NCBI RefSeq assembly: GCF_041435095.1
Contig: NZ_CP108025.1
Span: forward strand, 2,542,001-2,606,000
Direction of reading: 5' to 3'
DNA: 64,000 bases
Source: Kitasatospora sp. NBC_00315
Lineage (GTDB): Bacteria > Actinomycetota > Actinomycetes > Streptomycetales > Streptomycetaceae
In this document: positions 7,718 to 15,212 of the stretch, one piece after another
How the letters are laid out: every line of letters starts with the position of its first letter
How positions within the stretch are numbered: the first letter of the stretch is position 1
Translations under genes and position numbers: made by a program
The notes under the pieces: generated by a model
What the model was told of the DNA's origin: nothing
Database searches by the model: none
The model's input: only the letters and a program-made list of their open reading frames with translations

Positions 7718-10432
7718 ATGCCGACCACCGAGACCCTGCGGATCCCCGAACTCGCCGAGGCCCGCCACCTGACCTGCGACGTCCTGGTGATCGGCGGCGG
7801 CACGGCCGGCTCGATGGCCGCGCTCAGCGCCGCCGAGCAGGGCGCGGACGTCCTGTTGCTGGAGAAGGCGCACGTGCGCCACTCCGGGGCGCTCGCGATG
7901 GGCATGGACGGCGTCAACAACGCCGTCGTCCCCGGCCGCGCCGAGCCGGACGACTACGTCGCCGAGATCACCCGCGCCAACGACGGCATCGTCGACCAGC
8001 GCACCGTGCGGCAGACCGCCACCCGCGGCTTCGCGATGGTGCAGCGGCTGGAGCGGTACGGCGTGAAGTTCGAGAAGGACGAGTACGGCGAGTACCAGGT
8101 CCGCCAGGTGCACCGCTCCGGCAGCTACGTGCTGCCGATGCCGGAGGGCAAGGACGTCAAGAAGGTGCTGTACCGGGTGCTGCGCCGGCGCGAGATGCGC
8201 GAGCGGATCACCATCGAGAACCGGGTGATGCCGGTACGGGTGCTGACCTCGGGCGGGCGGGCCGTCGGCGCGGCCGGGTTCGACACCCGCAGCGGGGAGT
8301 TCGTCACCGTCTCGGCCGGCGCGGTGATCCTCGCCACCGGCCCCTGCGGACGGCTCGGCCTGCCCGCCAGCGGCTACCTCTACGGCACGTACGAGAACCC
8401 GACCAACGCGGGTGACGGCTACGCGATGGCCTATCACGCGGGCGCCGAACTCAGCGGTATCGAGTGCTTCCAGATCAACCCGCTGATGAAGGACTACAAC
8501 GGCCCGGCCTGCGCGTACGTGGCCAACCCCTTCGGCAGCTACCAGGTCAACCGGCACGGCGACCGGTTCGTCGACTCGGACTACTGGTCGGGGCAGATGA
8601 TGGCCGAGTTCGCCGCCGAGCTGGAGTCCGACCGGGGGCCGGTGTACCTGCGCACCACCCACCTGCCGGAGGAGTCGGTGCAGGCGCTGGAGGCGATCCT
8701 GCACACCACCGAGCGCCCCAGCCGGGGCACCTTCCACGCCGGGCGCGGTCACGACTACCGCACCCACGACGTGGAGATGCACATCTCCGAGATCGGCCTC
8801 TGCGGCGGCCACTCCGCCTCCGGTGTCTGGGTGGACGAGAACGCCGCCACCACCGTGCCCGGCCTGTACGCGGCAGGGGATCTGGCCTGCGTCCCGCACA
8901 ACTACATGATCGGCGCGTTCGTCTTCGGCGACCTGGCCGGCAGCCACGCCGTCACCCACCTGCCCGCCGAACGGGCGGAACTGCCCGAGGACCAGGTCGA
9001 GGAGGCGCACGAGCTGGTCTACCGCCCGCTGCGCAATCCCGACGGCCCGCCGCAGCCGCAGGTCGAGTACAAACTGCGCCGGTTCGTCAACGACTACGTC
9101 GCCCCGCCGAAGACCGGCTCGCGGCTCTCGGTCGCGCTGGAGCACTTCGAGCGGATGCGCGGCGAGATCGCCGGTATGGGCGCCCGCACCGCGCACGAGC
9201 TGATGCGCTGCGTCGAGGTCGACTTCATCCGCGACTGCGCGGAGCTGGCAGCCCGCTCCTCGCTGGCCCGCACCGAGAGCCGCTGGGGTCTCTACCACGA
9301 GCGGATCGACCACCCCGGCAAGGACGACGAGCGCTGGTTCAGCCATCTCAACGTCCGCAAGAACCCGGCCGGGGCGATGGAGTTCCTCACCCGGCCGGTG
9401 GCGCCCTACCTCGTCCCGGTGGAGGGCCTGGAGCCCCCGGCCGGCGGGGAGGTCACCGTCCTCGGCGAGGTGCACGCGATGCCGGTCGGCCGGACCGGCG
9501 CCACCGCGGCCCCCGCCGCCACCGGCCAGGGCCCCGGCGCCGGCGCCCCCGCCTCGCCCCGCCTGCTCGGCCTGCTCCGGCTCGCCGAGGAACAGCCCGG
9601 CCTGGCGCAGCTGCTCCCCTACCTCGACGACCCGGCGGCGGACGTGCGCCGTACCACCGTGAGCGTCCTGACCGAGGCCGCGCCCGACGGCACCGGGCCC
9701 GAACTCGCCCGCGCGCTGGCCGACTCCGACGCCTCCGTCCGCGCGGCGGCCGTCGCCGGGCTGCGCGAACTGGTGGAGGTGCTGGACGCCCCCGCGCTCG
9801 CCGCCCCGCTGCGCCTGGCCGCCGACTCCCCCGACCCGGTCGTCCGGGCCGGCGCGCTCGACGTGGCCCGCGCGCTTCACACCGGCTCCACCGGACTGTT
9901 CGCCGCCGCGCTGGCCGACCCCGAGGTGGCCGTCCGGCTGCAGGCCGTACGCGGCCTGGTCTCGCTGGACGCCGCCGGCGCGCTGGCCGACGCCGCCGGG
10001 GATCCGTCCCGCGAGGTGCGGGTGCTGGTCGGCGAGGGCCTGGGCACCATCGGGGACGACACGGCCGCGCCGGTCCTGGTGCGGCTGGCCGCCGACGCGG
10101 ACCCGCTGGTGCGGGCCGCCGCGTTCCAGGGGGCCGCGGGGATCGGCTGCCCCGCGCCGCTGGACGCGCTCGCCGCGTCGCCGGACGGGGCCTGGCAGGT
10201 CCGCCGTGCGGCCGCCACGGCGCTGGGCACCACCGGCCGGCCCGGCGTCGCCCCGCTGCTGACCGCGCTGGACGACGCCCACGGGGACGTCCGCAAGGCC
10301 GCCGTCCGGGCGCTGGCGGCGCGGGCGGCGGACCGCGACGTGGCCGAGGGACTGCGGGCCCGCCTGGCCGACTCCGACGCGGACGTACGCGCGTACGCCC
10401 GGCTGGCCCTGAAGTCCGCCGGCACACCCTGA
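7718..10432 (+). CDS. Fumarate reductase/AprA-like flavoprotein with C-terminal HEAT repeats
   Basis: A 904-residue cytoplasmic flavoprotein. Residues 1-600 have the succinate dehydrogenase/fumarate reductase/APS reductase alpha fold: FAD motif VLVIGGGTAGSMAALSAAEQ near residue 22, GAVILATGPCGR, and the second FAD signature GLYAAGDLACVPHNYM. A helical region with ARSSLARTESRWGLYHERID, typical of this family's C-terminal domain, follows. Residues about 620-904 are alanine-rich helical repeats (DPAADVRRTTVSVLTEA, DSDASVRAAAVAGLREL and several more), i.e. HEAT repeats normally used for protein contacts. With the ferredoxin at 4483 it resembles an AprAB pair, but adenylylsulfate itself is not implied. 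The substrate is unknown. It is the last gene of the GntR-headed unit, followed by a terminator. Confidence 0.9.
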   Translation: MPTTETLRIPELAEARHLTCDVLVIGGGTAGSMAALSAAEQGADVLLLEKAHVRHSGALAMGMDGVNNAVVPGRAEPDDYVAEITRANDGIVDQRTVRQTATRGFAMVQRLERYGVKFEKDEYGEYQVRQVHRSGSYVLPMPEGKDVKKVLYRVLRRREMRERITIENRVMPVRVLTSGGRAVGAAGFDTRSGEFVTVSAGAVILATGPCGRLGLPASGYLYGTYENPTNAGDGYAMAYHAGAELSGIECFQINPLMKDYNGPACAYVANPFGSYQVNRHGDRFVDSDYWSGQMMAEFAAELESDRGPVYLRTTHLPEESVQALEAILHTTERPSRGTFHAGRGHDYRTHDVEMHISEIGLCGGHSASGVWVDENAATTVPGLYAAGDLACVPHNYMIGAFVFGDLAGSHAVTHLPAERAELPEDQVEEAHELVYRPLRNPDGPPQPQVEYKLRRFVNDYVAPPKTGSRLSVALEHFERMRGEIAGMGARTAHELMRCVEVDFIRDCAELAARSSLARTESRWGLYHERIDHPGKDDERWFSHLNVRKNPAGAMEFLTRPVAPYLVPVEGLEPPAGGEVTVLGEVHAMPVGRTGATAAPAATGQGPGAGAPASPRLLGLLRLAEEQPGLAQLLPYLDDPAADVRRTTVSVLTEAAPDGTGPELARALADSDASVRAAAVAGLRELVEVLDAPALAAPLRLAADSPDPVVRAGALDVARALHTGSTGLFAAALADPEVAVRLQAVRGLVSLDAAGALADAAGDPSREVRVLVGEGLGTIGDDTAAPVLVRLAADADPLVRAAAFQGAAGIGCPAPLDALAASPDGAWQVRRAAATALGTTGRPGVAPLLTALDDAHGDVRKAAVRALAARAADRDVAEGLRARLADSDADVRAYARLALKSAGTP

Positions 10433-10441
10433 CACCGGCGG

Positions 10442-10463
10442 GGCGGCCCGGGTCCGGGCCGCC
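10442..10463 (+). terminator. GC-rich hairpin after the flavoprotein operon
   Basis: A 10-base inverted repeat (GGCGGCCCGG and CCGGGCCGCC) with a two-base loop lies 10 bases after the flavoprotein stop. It lacks a T run, as is common for actinomycete terminators. Confidence 0.5.
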
Positions 10464-10578
10464 GCCGAGCCGTGACCGAGTTGCGATCTCCCGGAGGGAT
10501 CCCACCGCCCGGCCACCCCGTCGAATGGTTCGGAGCACCCGTCGGGTGCTCGCAGGCGGCTACGGGGAGGGGACGGCG

Positions 10579-11655
10579 ATGGGGATTCGACGGCACGGAC
10601 CGGGGGTGGTGGCCGCGGCCGGGGTGCTGGCGGCCGCGCTTCTGGTGGGCGGGTGCAGTGCGGGGTCGGGCGGCGGCGCCCGCTCCGACGCGGCGCCGGC
10701 GCAGGCCCAGGCGCCGAAGGCGGACGGCAGGGCGGTGGCCGGCGCGGGCGGGGCCGCACCGGCCACCGGCGCGGCCCCGGGCGCGGCGCCGTCGGCGGTG
10801 TCGACCGCCGACCCCCGGCTGATCGCGTACACCGCGGAGCTGAGCCTGCTGGCCGGGGACGTCGACCAGGTGGCCGCCCGGGCCCGGGCGATGGCCACCA
10901 CCGCCGGCGGCTACGTGGGCAACGAGGCGCTGAGCGGCTCCGGCGGCTCGGGCGGTTCGGCCGGCTCGGGCGGTTCGGCCGGCTCGGGCGGTTCGGCCGG
11001 CTCGGAGGGTGACAGCACGGGCGGCACGCTGACCGGCCGGATCGTCCTGAAGGTGCCGTCGGCGGCCTACCAGAAGACGCTGGACCAGCTCGCCGGGCTG
11101 GGCACGGTGCTGTCGCGCAGCAGTCAGGCGGACGATCTCACCCAGCAGGTCGTGGACGTGGCCAGCCGGGTGCAGAGCCAGCAGGCGAGCGTGGACCGGG
11201 TGCGGGCCCTGATGGCGGACGCCAAGTCGCTCTCCGACATCGTCTCGCTGGAGAGCGAGCTGAGCCGCCGGCAGGCGGACCTGGAGTCGCTGCAGCACCG
11301 GCAGCAGGAGCTGACGTCGGAGACCTCGCTCTCCACCATCACCCTCGACCTGCGCCGGGAGGCGGCGCCGCCGGTCCGGGCGGCGAAGAGGGCGGACGGG
11401 TTCTGGGATTCGATCGGCTCGGCGCTCGGCGGCGGCTGGCACGTGCTGCTGGCGATCCTGCGGGGCCTGCTGATCGCCCTGGCGGCGCTGGCGCCGTTCC
11501 TGCTGGTGCTGGTGCCGACGGGCGCGCTCGTCCTGCTCCTGAACCGCCGACGGGCGGCCCGCCGGGCGGCCCGGCCGCAGCGGCAACCGGTGCCGCATCC
11601 CACGGCGCCGCAGGACCGGTGGACGGCGCCGACGGGCGGGCCGGACGGGGCGTGA
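10579..11655 (+). CDS. DUF4349 domain lipoprotein
   Basis: A 358-residue exported lipoprotein. The signal peptide ends LLVGGC with lipid Cys 26, followed by a low-complexity Ala/Pro/Gly linker and the DUF4349 domain. That domain opens with ADPRLIAYTAELSLLAGDVD, has an acidic/polar coiled coil (SLESELSRRQADLESLQHRQ) and ends in a transmembrane helix (about residues 285-320) with an arginine-rich cytoplasmic tail. A short Gly-Gly-Ser-Ala-Gly-Ser tract at about residues 122-141 comes from an 18-bp tandem repeat. The function of DUF4349 proteins is unknown. It is convergent with hemE across a shared terminator. Confidence 0.88.
   Translation: MGIRRHGPGVVAAAGVLAAALLVGGCSAGSGGGARSDAAPAQAQAPKADGRAVAGAGGAAPATGAAPGAAPSAVSTADPRLIAYTAELSLLAGDVDQVAARARAMATTAGGYVGNEALSGSGGSGGSAGSGGSAGSGGSAGSEGDSTGGTLTGRIVLKVPSAAYQKTLDQLAGLGTVLSRSSQADDLTQQVVDVASRVQSQQASVDRVRALMADAKSLSDIVSLESELSRRQADLESLQHRQQELTSETSLSTITLDLRREAAPPVRAAKRADGFWDSIGSALGGGWHVLLAILRGLLIALAALAPFLLVLVPTGALVLLLNRRRAARRAARPQRQPVPHPTAPQDRWTAPTGGPDGA
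10945..10998 (+). repeat. Three tandem 18-bp repeats inside the DUF4349 gene
   Basis: Three identical copies of GGCTCGGGCGGTTCGGCC run head to tail and encode Gly-Ser-Gly-Gly-Ser-Ala. A partial fourth copy follows. They form a flexible linker and are prone to copy-number slippage. Confidence 0.9.
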
Positions 11656-11663
11656 GGTGACAG

Positions 11664-11693
11664 CGGGGTGGCGGCCGTGCGGCCGCCACCCCG
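11664..11693. terminator. Bidirectional terminator between the DUF4349 gene and hemE
   Basis: A perfect 13-base stem (CGGGGTGGCGGCC with its complement) and a GTGC loop lie between the two convergent genes, 8 bases after the DUF4349 stop and 22 bases from the hemE stop. Confidence 0.7.
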
Positions 11694-11715
11694 GTCGGGT
11701 CCTGGGATCAGGGCC

Positions 11716-12804
11716 TCAGCGGGCGCTGGCCTCGTGCACGAACGCGACCAGCCGGCTCAGCGCGTCCGGGTCCATGCTGGGCAGCACGCCGTGGCCGAGG
11801 TTGAAGATGTGGCCGCTGCTGCCGAGCGCCTGGGCGGCGTGCAGCACCTCGCGGGCCTTGGTCTCGATCGCGCGGGTGGGCGCGAAGAGCACGGCCGGGT
11901 CGAGGTTGCCCTGCAGGGCCTTGCCGTGGCCGACCCGCTCGGCGGCGACGTTCAGCGGCACCCGCCAGTCGACGCCGACCACGTCCGCGCCGGCCTGGCC
12001 CATCAGGCCGAGCAGCTCGCCGGTGCCGACCCCGAAGTGGATCCGCGGCACGCCGTAACCGGCCACCGCGTCGAACACCTTGGTGCTGGAGGGCATCACG
12101 GAGCGGCGGTAGTCGTCCGGGGCGAGCGCGCCGACCCAGGAGTCGAAGAGCTGCACGGCCGAGGCGCCGGCCTCGATCTGCACCTTGAGGAAGGCGGCGG
12201 TGATGTCGGCGAGCCGGTCGACCAGCTCCGCCCACAGCTCCGGCTGCCCGTACATCATGGCCTTGGTGTTCTCGTGGTTCTTCGACGGACCGCCCTCGAC
12301 CAGGTAGCTGGCCAGCGTGTACGGCGCGCCGGCGAAGCCGATCAGCGGCGTGGATCCGAGCTCGTCCACCAGCAGGCCGACGGCCTCGGTGATGTACGGG
12401 ACGTCGTCGGGCTCCAGCGGGCGCAGCCGCTGGAGGTCCTCGCGGGTGCGGATCGGGTCGGCGATGACCGGGCCGACACCGGGCTTGATGTCGACGTCGA
12501 TACCGATCGCCTTCAGCGGCACCACGATGTCGCTGAAGAAGATCGCCGCGTCCACCTTGTGGCGGCGCACCGGCTGGAGGGTGATCTCCTTGACCAGCTC
12601 GGGCCGCATGCAGGACTCCAGCATGGGGATGCCCTCGCGGACCTTGAGGTACTCCGGCAGGGAGCGCCCGGCCTGGCGCATGAACCACACGGGCGTGTGC
12701 GGCACCGGCTCGTGCCGGCAGGCGCGCAGGAACGCGGAGTCGTACGCGGCGCCGCGGCGCGCGGGGGGCTGCTGACCGGTGCTGTCTGCCGTTGTCTCGC
12801 TCAC
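11716..12804 (-). CDS. hemE: Uroporphyrinogen decarboxylase
   Basis: This 362-residue enzyme removes four acetate carboxyls from uroporphyrinogen III to give coproporphyrinogen III, feeding the HemG/HemQ route at the left of the window. The N-terminal signature [19 protein letters not shown] contains the substrate-binding arginines. The second signature [18 protein letters not shown] and the C-terminal [17 protein letters not shown] are also intact. The GTG at 12804 (VSETTADST) was chosen because it gives the usual length; an upstream in-frame start would add about 33 poorly conserved residues. Confidence 0.96.
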   Translation of the reverse strand: MSETTADSTGQQPPARRGAAYDSAFLRACRHEPVPHTPVWFMRQAGRSLPEYLKVREGIPMLESCMRPELVKEITLQPVRRHKVDAAIFFSDIVVPLKAIGIDVDIKPGVGPVIADPIRTREDLQRLRPLEPDDVPYITEAVGLLVDELGSTPLIGFAGAPYTLASYLVEGGPSKNHENTKAMMYGQPELWAELVDRLADITAAFLKVQIEAGASAVQLFDSWVGALAPDDYRRSVMPSSTKVFDAVAGYGVPRIHFGVGTGELLGLMGQAGADVVGVDWRVPLNVAAERVGHGKALQGNLDPAVLFAPTRAIETKAREVLHAAQALGSSGHIFNLGHGVLPSMDPDALSRLVAFVHEASAR

Positions 12805-12950
12805 GGTCCAAATCTTCGCACGCGCCCCGGGCCCGGCTTCGCGCCCCCGGTTGGTACGAAGCTCCAACATTGGGCCCGGAGCGGGCCTCGGCACGCCGCA
12901 CAAACGGAAGTTGCGCGAATTGCGGCGCCGTCCGACCTAGTCTTCGGGGC

Positions 12951-13601
12951 ATGGCAGCGGTCGGCGGGCACCCCGCACAAGGTGGAGGAACGGGCAAGGA
13001 GTCGGCGCCGATCGAGTTCCGCGATGCGGTCGAGGCGCTGACCGGGGCGAAGCTGCGCCCCGAGGTGGAGCTCTCCCCCGCCCCGGCGCCCCGTCGACTG
13101 GCCCCCTACACGTTCGCGCTGACCGCCGCGGTCGAGGTCGACGGCGAGGAGCTGGCGGACGGACGGCTGGTGCTGCTGCACGACCCGGCCGGGCAGGAGG
13201 CCTGGAACGGCGACTTCCGGATCGTCACGATGACCCGGGCCGAGCTGGAGCCGGAGATGGCGGGCGACCCGATGCTCTCGGAGGTCGGCTGGGCCTGGCT
13301 GCTGGACGCGTTGCAGGCGCACGGCGCCGGCCACGCGGAGGCCGGCGGCACGGTCACCAGGTGCGCCTCCCAGTACTTCGGCGCGCTCGCCGACCGCCCG
13401 TCCTCGACGGAGATCGAGATCAGGGCCTCCTGGACGCCCGCCGACGGCCGCTTCGAACGGCACCTGGCCGCCTGGGCCGACCTGCTCTGCGCCGGCGCCG
13501 GGCTGCCTCCCGTACCGGCCCCGCAGCAGACCGCCCCCGACGCGCCGTCACTCGGTGGAGTGGTTCCCATGCCGGCCCGGCGCCGCCCGCGCTCGCACTG
13601 A
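12951..13601 (+). CDS. DUF3000 domain protein
   Basis: A 216-residue cytoplasmic protein of the actinobacterial DUF3000 family. The core runs from FRDAVEALTGAKLRPEVEL through ALTAAVEVDGEELADGRLVL and EVGWAWLLDALQAHGAGHAE. The C-terminus is a basic, proline-rich tail. No activity is known for the family. It is divergent from hemE (146 bases apart) and next to the LuxR-type regulator, an order I recognise from streptomycete chromosomes. The ATG at 12951 is the first start consistent with that gap. Confidence 0.9.
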   Translation: MAAVGGHPAQGGGTGKESAPIEFRDAVEALTGAKLRPEVELSPAPAPRRLAPYTFALTAAVEVDGEELADGRLVLLHDPAGQEAWNGDFRIVTMTRAELEPEMAGDPMLSEVGWAWLLDALQAHGAGHAEAGGTVTRCASQYFGALADRPSSTEIEIRASWTPADGRFERHLAAWADLLCAGAGLPPVPAPQQTAPDAPSLGGVVPMPARRRPRSH

Positions 13602-13922
13602 CGGGTGACGGCGGAGCGAAAACCGGCCAAGCGGCCGTAAAGCCACTCCCAGGGCTGACGGAGTGTGACTTCCACCCCGTTCTCCGTCAATTCATCGACC
13701 GGAGACGATCACTCGACGCCGGAATCTGATCGATTTTGTGCGATTTCAGGGCATGTCGCGTCACTCATATGCACGATTTGTCCGTATTGTTACTCACTAA
13801 ATCGTGATCATTCGCTAAAGCCGGACACGGTTGATGCCGAAGCAGACTGTGACCCTTTCCAAACGCGGAACACTCCGACCGCCCCATCGGGGTTCCGTCC
13901 GCCACTCCCCGCAGGAGGCCTG
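13602..13922. other. AT-rich regulatory region before the response regulator
   Basis: A gene-free stretch of 321 bases with an unusually AT-rich centre (about 13725-13825) for this genome. Short GNNCGATTT-type motifs recur at about 13730, 13738 and 13771, and an inverted repeat lies at 13772-13806. It most likely holds the promoter of the regulator at 13923. No small gene was recognised. Confidence 0.5.
13772..13806. promoter_or_regulatory. Inverted repeat CACGATTT-N19-AAATCGTG
   Basis: Two perfect 8-base arms at 13772-13779 and 13799-13806, separated by 19 bases, lie 117 bases upstream of the GTG at 13923 in the AT-rich stretch. The geometry suits a dimeric regulator or promoter-overlapping control site. 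This is inferred. Confidence 0.4.
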
Positions 13923-14639
13923 GTGTCGGTCCTTCTTGAGCACCCCGCAAACGTGGTCGCCTACCGTCCGACGAAGCCCACCGCCATGGTGGTCATCGCT
14001 GATCCCCGTGTCCGAAACACCGTCACCCGTCACCTGTGGGCGCTCGGCGTCCGGGACGTCATCGAGGTCTCCTCGATCGCCGAAGCCCGCCCGCGGGTCT
14101 CCACCCCTCGTGACATCTGTGTCGCCGACGTCCACCTCCCGGACGGCTCCGGCCTGACCATCCTGGCCGAGACCCGCGCCGCGGGCTGGCCCAACGGCCT
14201 CGCGCTCTCCGCCGCCGACGACATCGGCGCGGTCCGCAGCGCGCTGGCCGGCGGCGTCAAGGGCTACGTGGTCACCGGTACCCGTACCAACATCGCCATG
14301 CCGGGCCGTCCCGGCATGCCGATCGGCGCCGGCGGCCTCGCCGGCCGGATGCGGCGCCCCGGCATGCCGGGGGTCCCCGGAGCCGCCGGAGCACCCGGCG
14401 CCCCGGGAACCCCCGGTGCGCCCGGGGCCCCGCAGTCCGCCTACCGGGAGCTCTCCGGCCGCGAGGTCGAGGTGCTGCGTCTGGTGGCGGAAGGCCAGTC
14501 CAACAAGGCGATCGGCGTCGCGATGGGGCTCTCCGCCCTCACCGTGAAGAGCCACCTCGCCCGTATCGCCCGCAAGCTGGGCACCGGTGACCGGGCCGGC
14601 ATGGTGGCGGTCGCCCTGCGCACCGGCATCATCCACTGA
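13923..14639 (+). CDS. Atypical LuxR-type response regulator with collagen-like linker
   Basis: A 238-residue regulator. Residues about 20-120 form a receiver-like domain: D69 in VADVHLPDG aligns with the phospho-acceptor, but the acidic pair is reduced to one Asp (D27) and the switch lysine of GYLLK is replaced (GYVVTG). Residues about 126-170 are Gly/Pro-rich and include eight consecutive Gly-X-Y triplets. Residues 174-238 are a LuxR/NarL helix-turn-helix (LSGREVEVLRLVAEGQSNKA, then TVKSHLARI). The GTG at 13923 follows AGGAGG closely. No sensor kinase is adjacent, so it is an orphan regulator; a strong terminator follows. Confidence 0.9.
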   Translation: MSVLLEHPANVVAYRPTKPTAMVVIADPRVRNTVTRHLWALGVRDVIEVSSIAEARPRVSTPRDICVADVHLPDGSGLTILAETRAAGWPNGLALSAADDIGAVRSALAGGVKGYVVTGTRTNIAMPGRPGMPIGAGGLAGRMRRPGMPGVPGAAGAPGAPGTPGAPGAPQSAYRELSGREVEVLRLVAEGQSNKAIGVAMGLSALTVKSHLARIARKLGTGDRAGMVAVALRTGIIH

Positions 14640-14658
14640 CCCACCGCAACCAGCACGG

Positions 14659-14693
14659 CAGCAGCCCGGAGGAACGTTTCCTCCGGGCTGCTG
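14659..14693 (+). terminator. Strong terminator of the response regulator gene
   Basis: A perfect 16-base stem (CAGCAGCCCGGAGGAA and its complement) with a three-base CGT loop begins 19 bases after the stop codon and is followed by TCGCTTTCCTTTTT. Confidence 0.9.
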
Positions 14694-14760
14694 TCGCTTT
14701 CCTTTTTGGGGCGGCCTCGCCGCCGGGGCCCTTGGACCCGATGCCGACGCTCGGCGCTCC

Positions 14761-15018
14761 GGCGCTCCTTCGTCGCTTGTCGCTTCTCCCTCTCGGCATC
14801 GGCGGGCCCCTTTGGCTCGGACGCGGTCGGATGGGGCCGGGGTCAGGGCGCCGGGGCCGGGCGCCGGGTGCCGGGGCCGGGGTCAGGGCGCCGGGGCCGG
14901 GGTCAGGGCGCCGGGGCCGGGGCCGGGGTCAGGGCCGGCGCTCCTTCGTCGCCTGTCGCTTCTCCCTCTCGGCATCGGCGGGCCCCTTCGGCTCGGACGC
15001 GGTCGGGTGGGGCCGGGG
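14761..15018. repeat. 82-bp direct repeats flanking a 20-bp tandem repeat
   Basis: Copy one at 14761-14842 and copy two at 14937-15018 (both starting GGCGCTCCTTCGTCGC) differ at only a few positions. Between and overlapping them are about four copies of the 20-bp unit GGGGCCGGGGTCAGGGCGCC (14833-14912) plus a partial one. It lies in the 573-base gene-free stretch 14640-15212 before RNase D. No coding potential is convincing here. Confidence 0.85.
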
Positions 15019-15212
15019 CGTCATGGGCGGGCCGGGTGCGGTCGGGACACGAGGGGTGGGCTCGGATCGGGAGGGTTTCCGTTCCTTCGTGGGCCTCCCA
15101 CCGGGGCTCGGTGGCGGACTGTGATCAACCCCTTACCGGTGGCATATCCGTGAACGTGGTCTGACCAGTCCGACAACACTCCCGCCGCCAGGTGCCGTCG
15201 TACCCTTGGTGA

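Noticed and set aside
7604..10759. A 1051-codon open frame on the minus strand opposite the AprA-like flavoprotein
   Set aside because: The plus strand carries clear FAD-binding motifs and an operon structure; the antisense frame has only Gly/Arg/Val-rich shadow sequence.
14587..15164. Several short open frames over the tandem repeats before RNase D
   Set aside because: They consist of Gly-Arg or Ala-Gly repeats created by the 20-bp unit in all frames.
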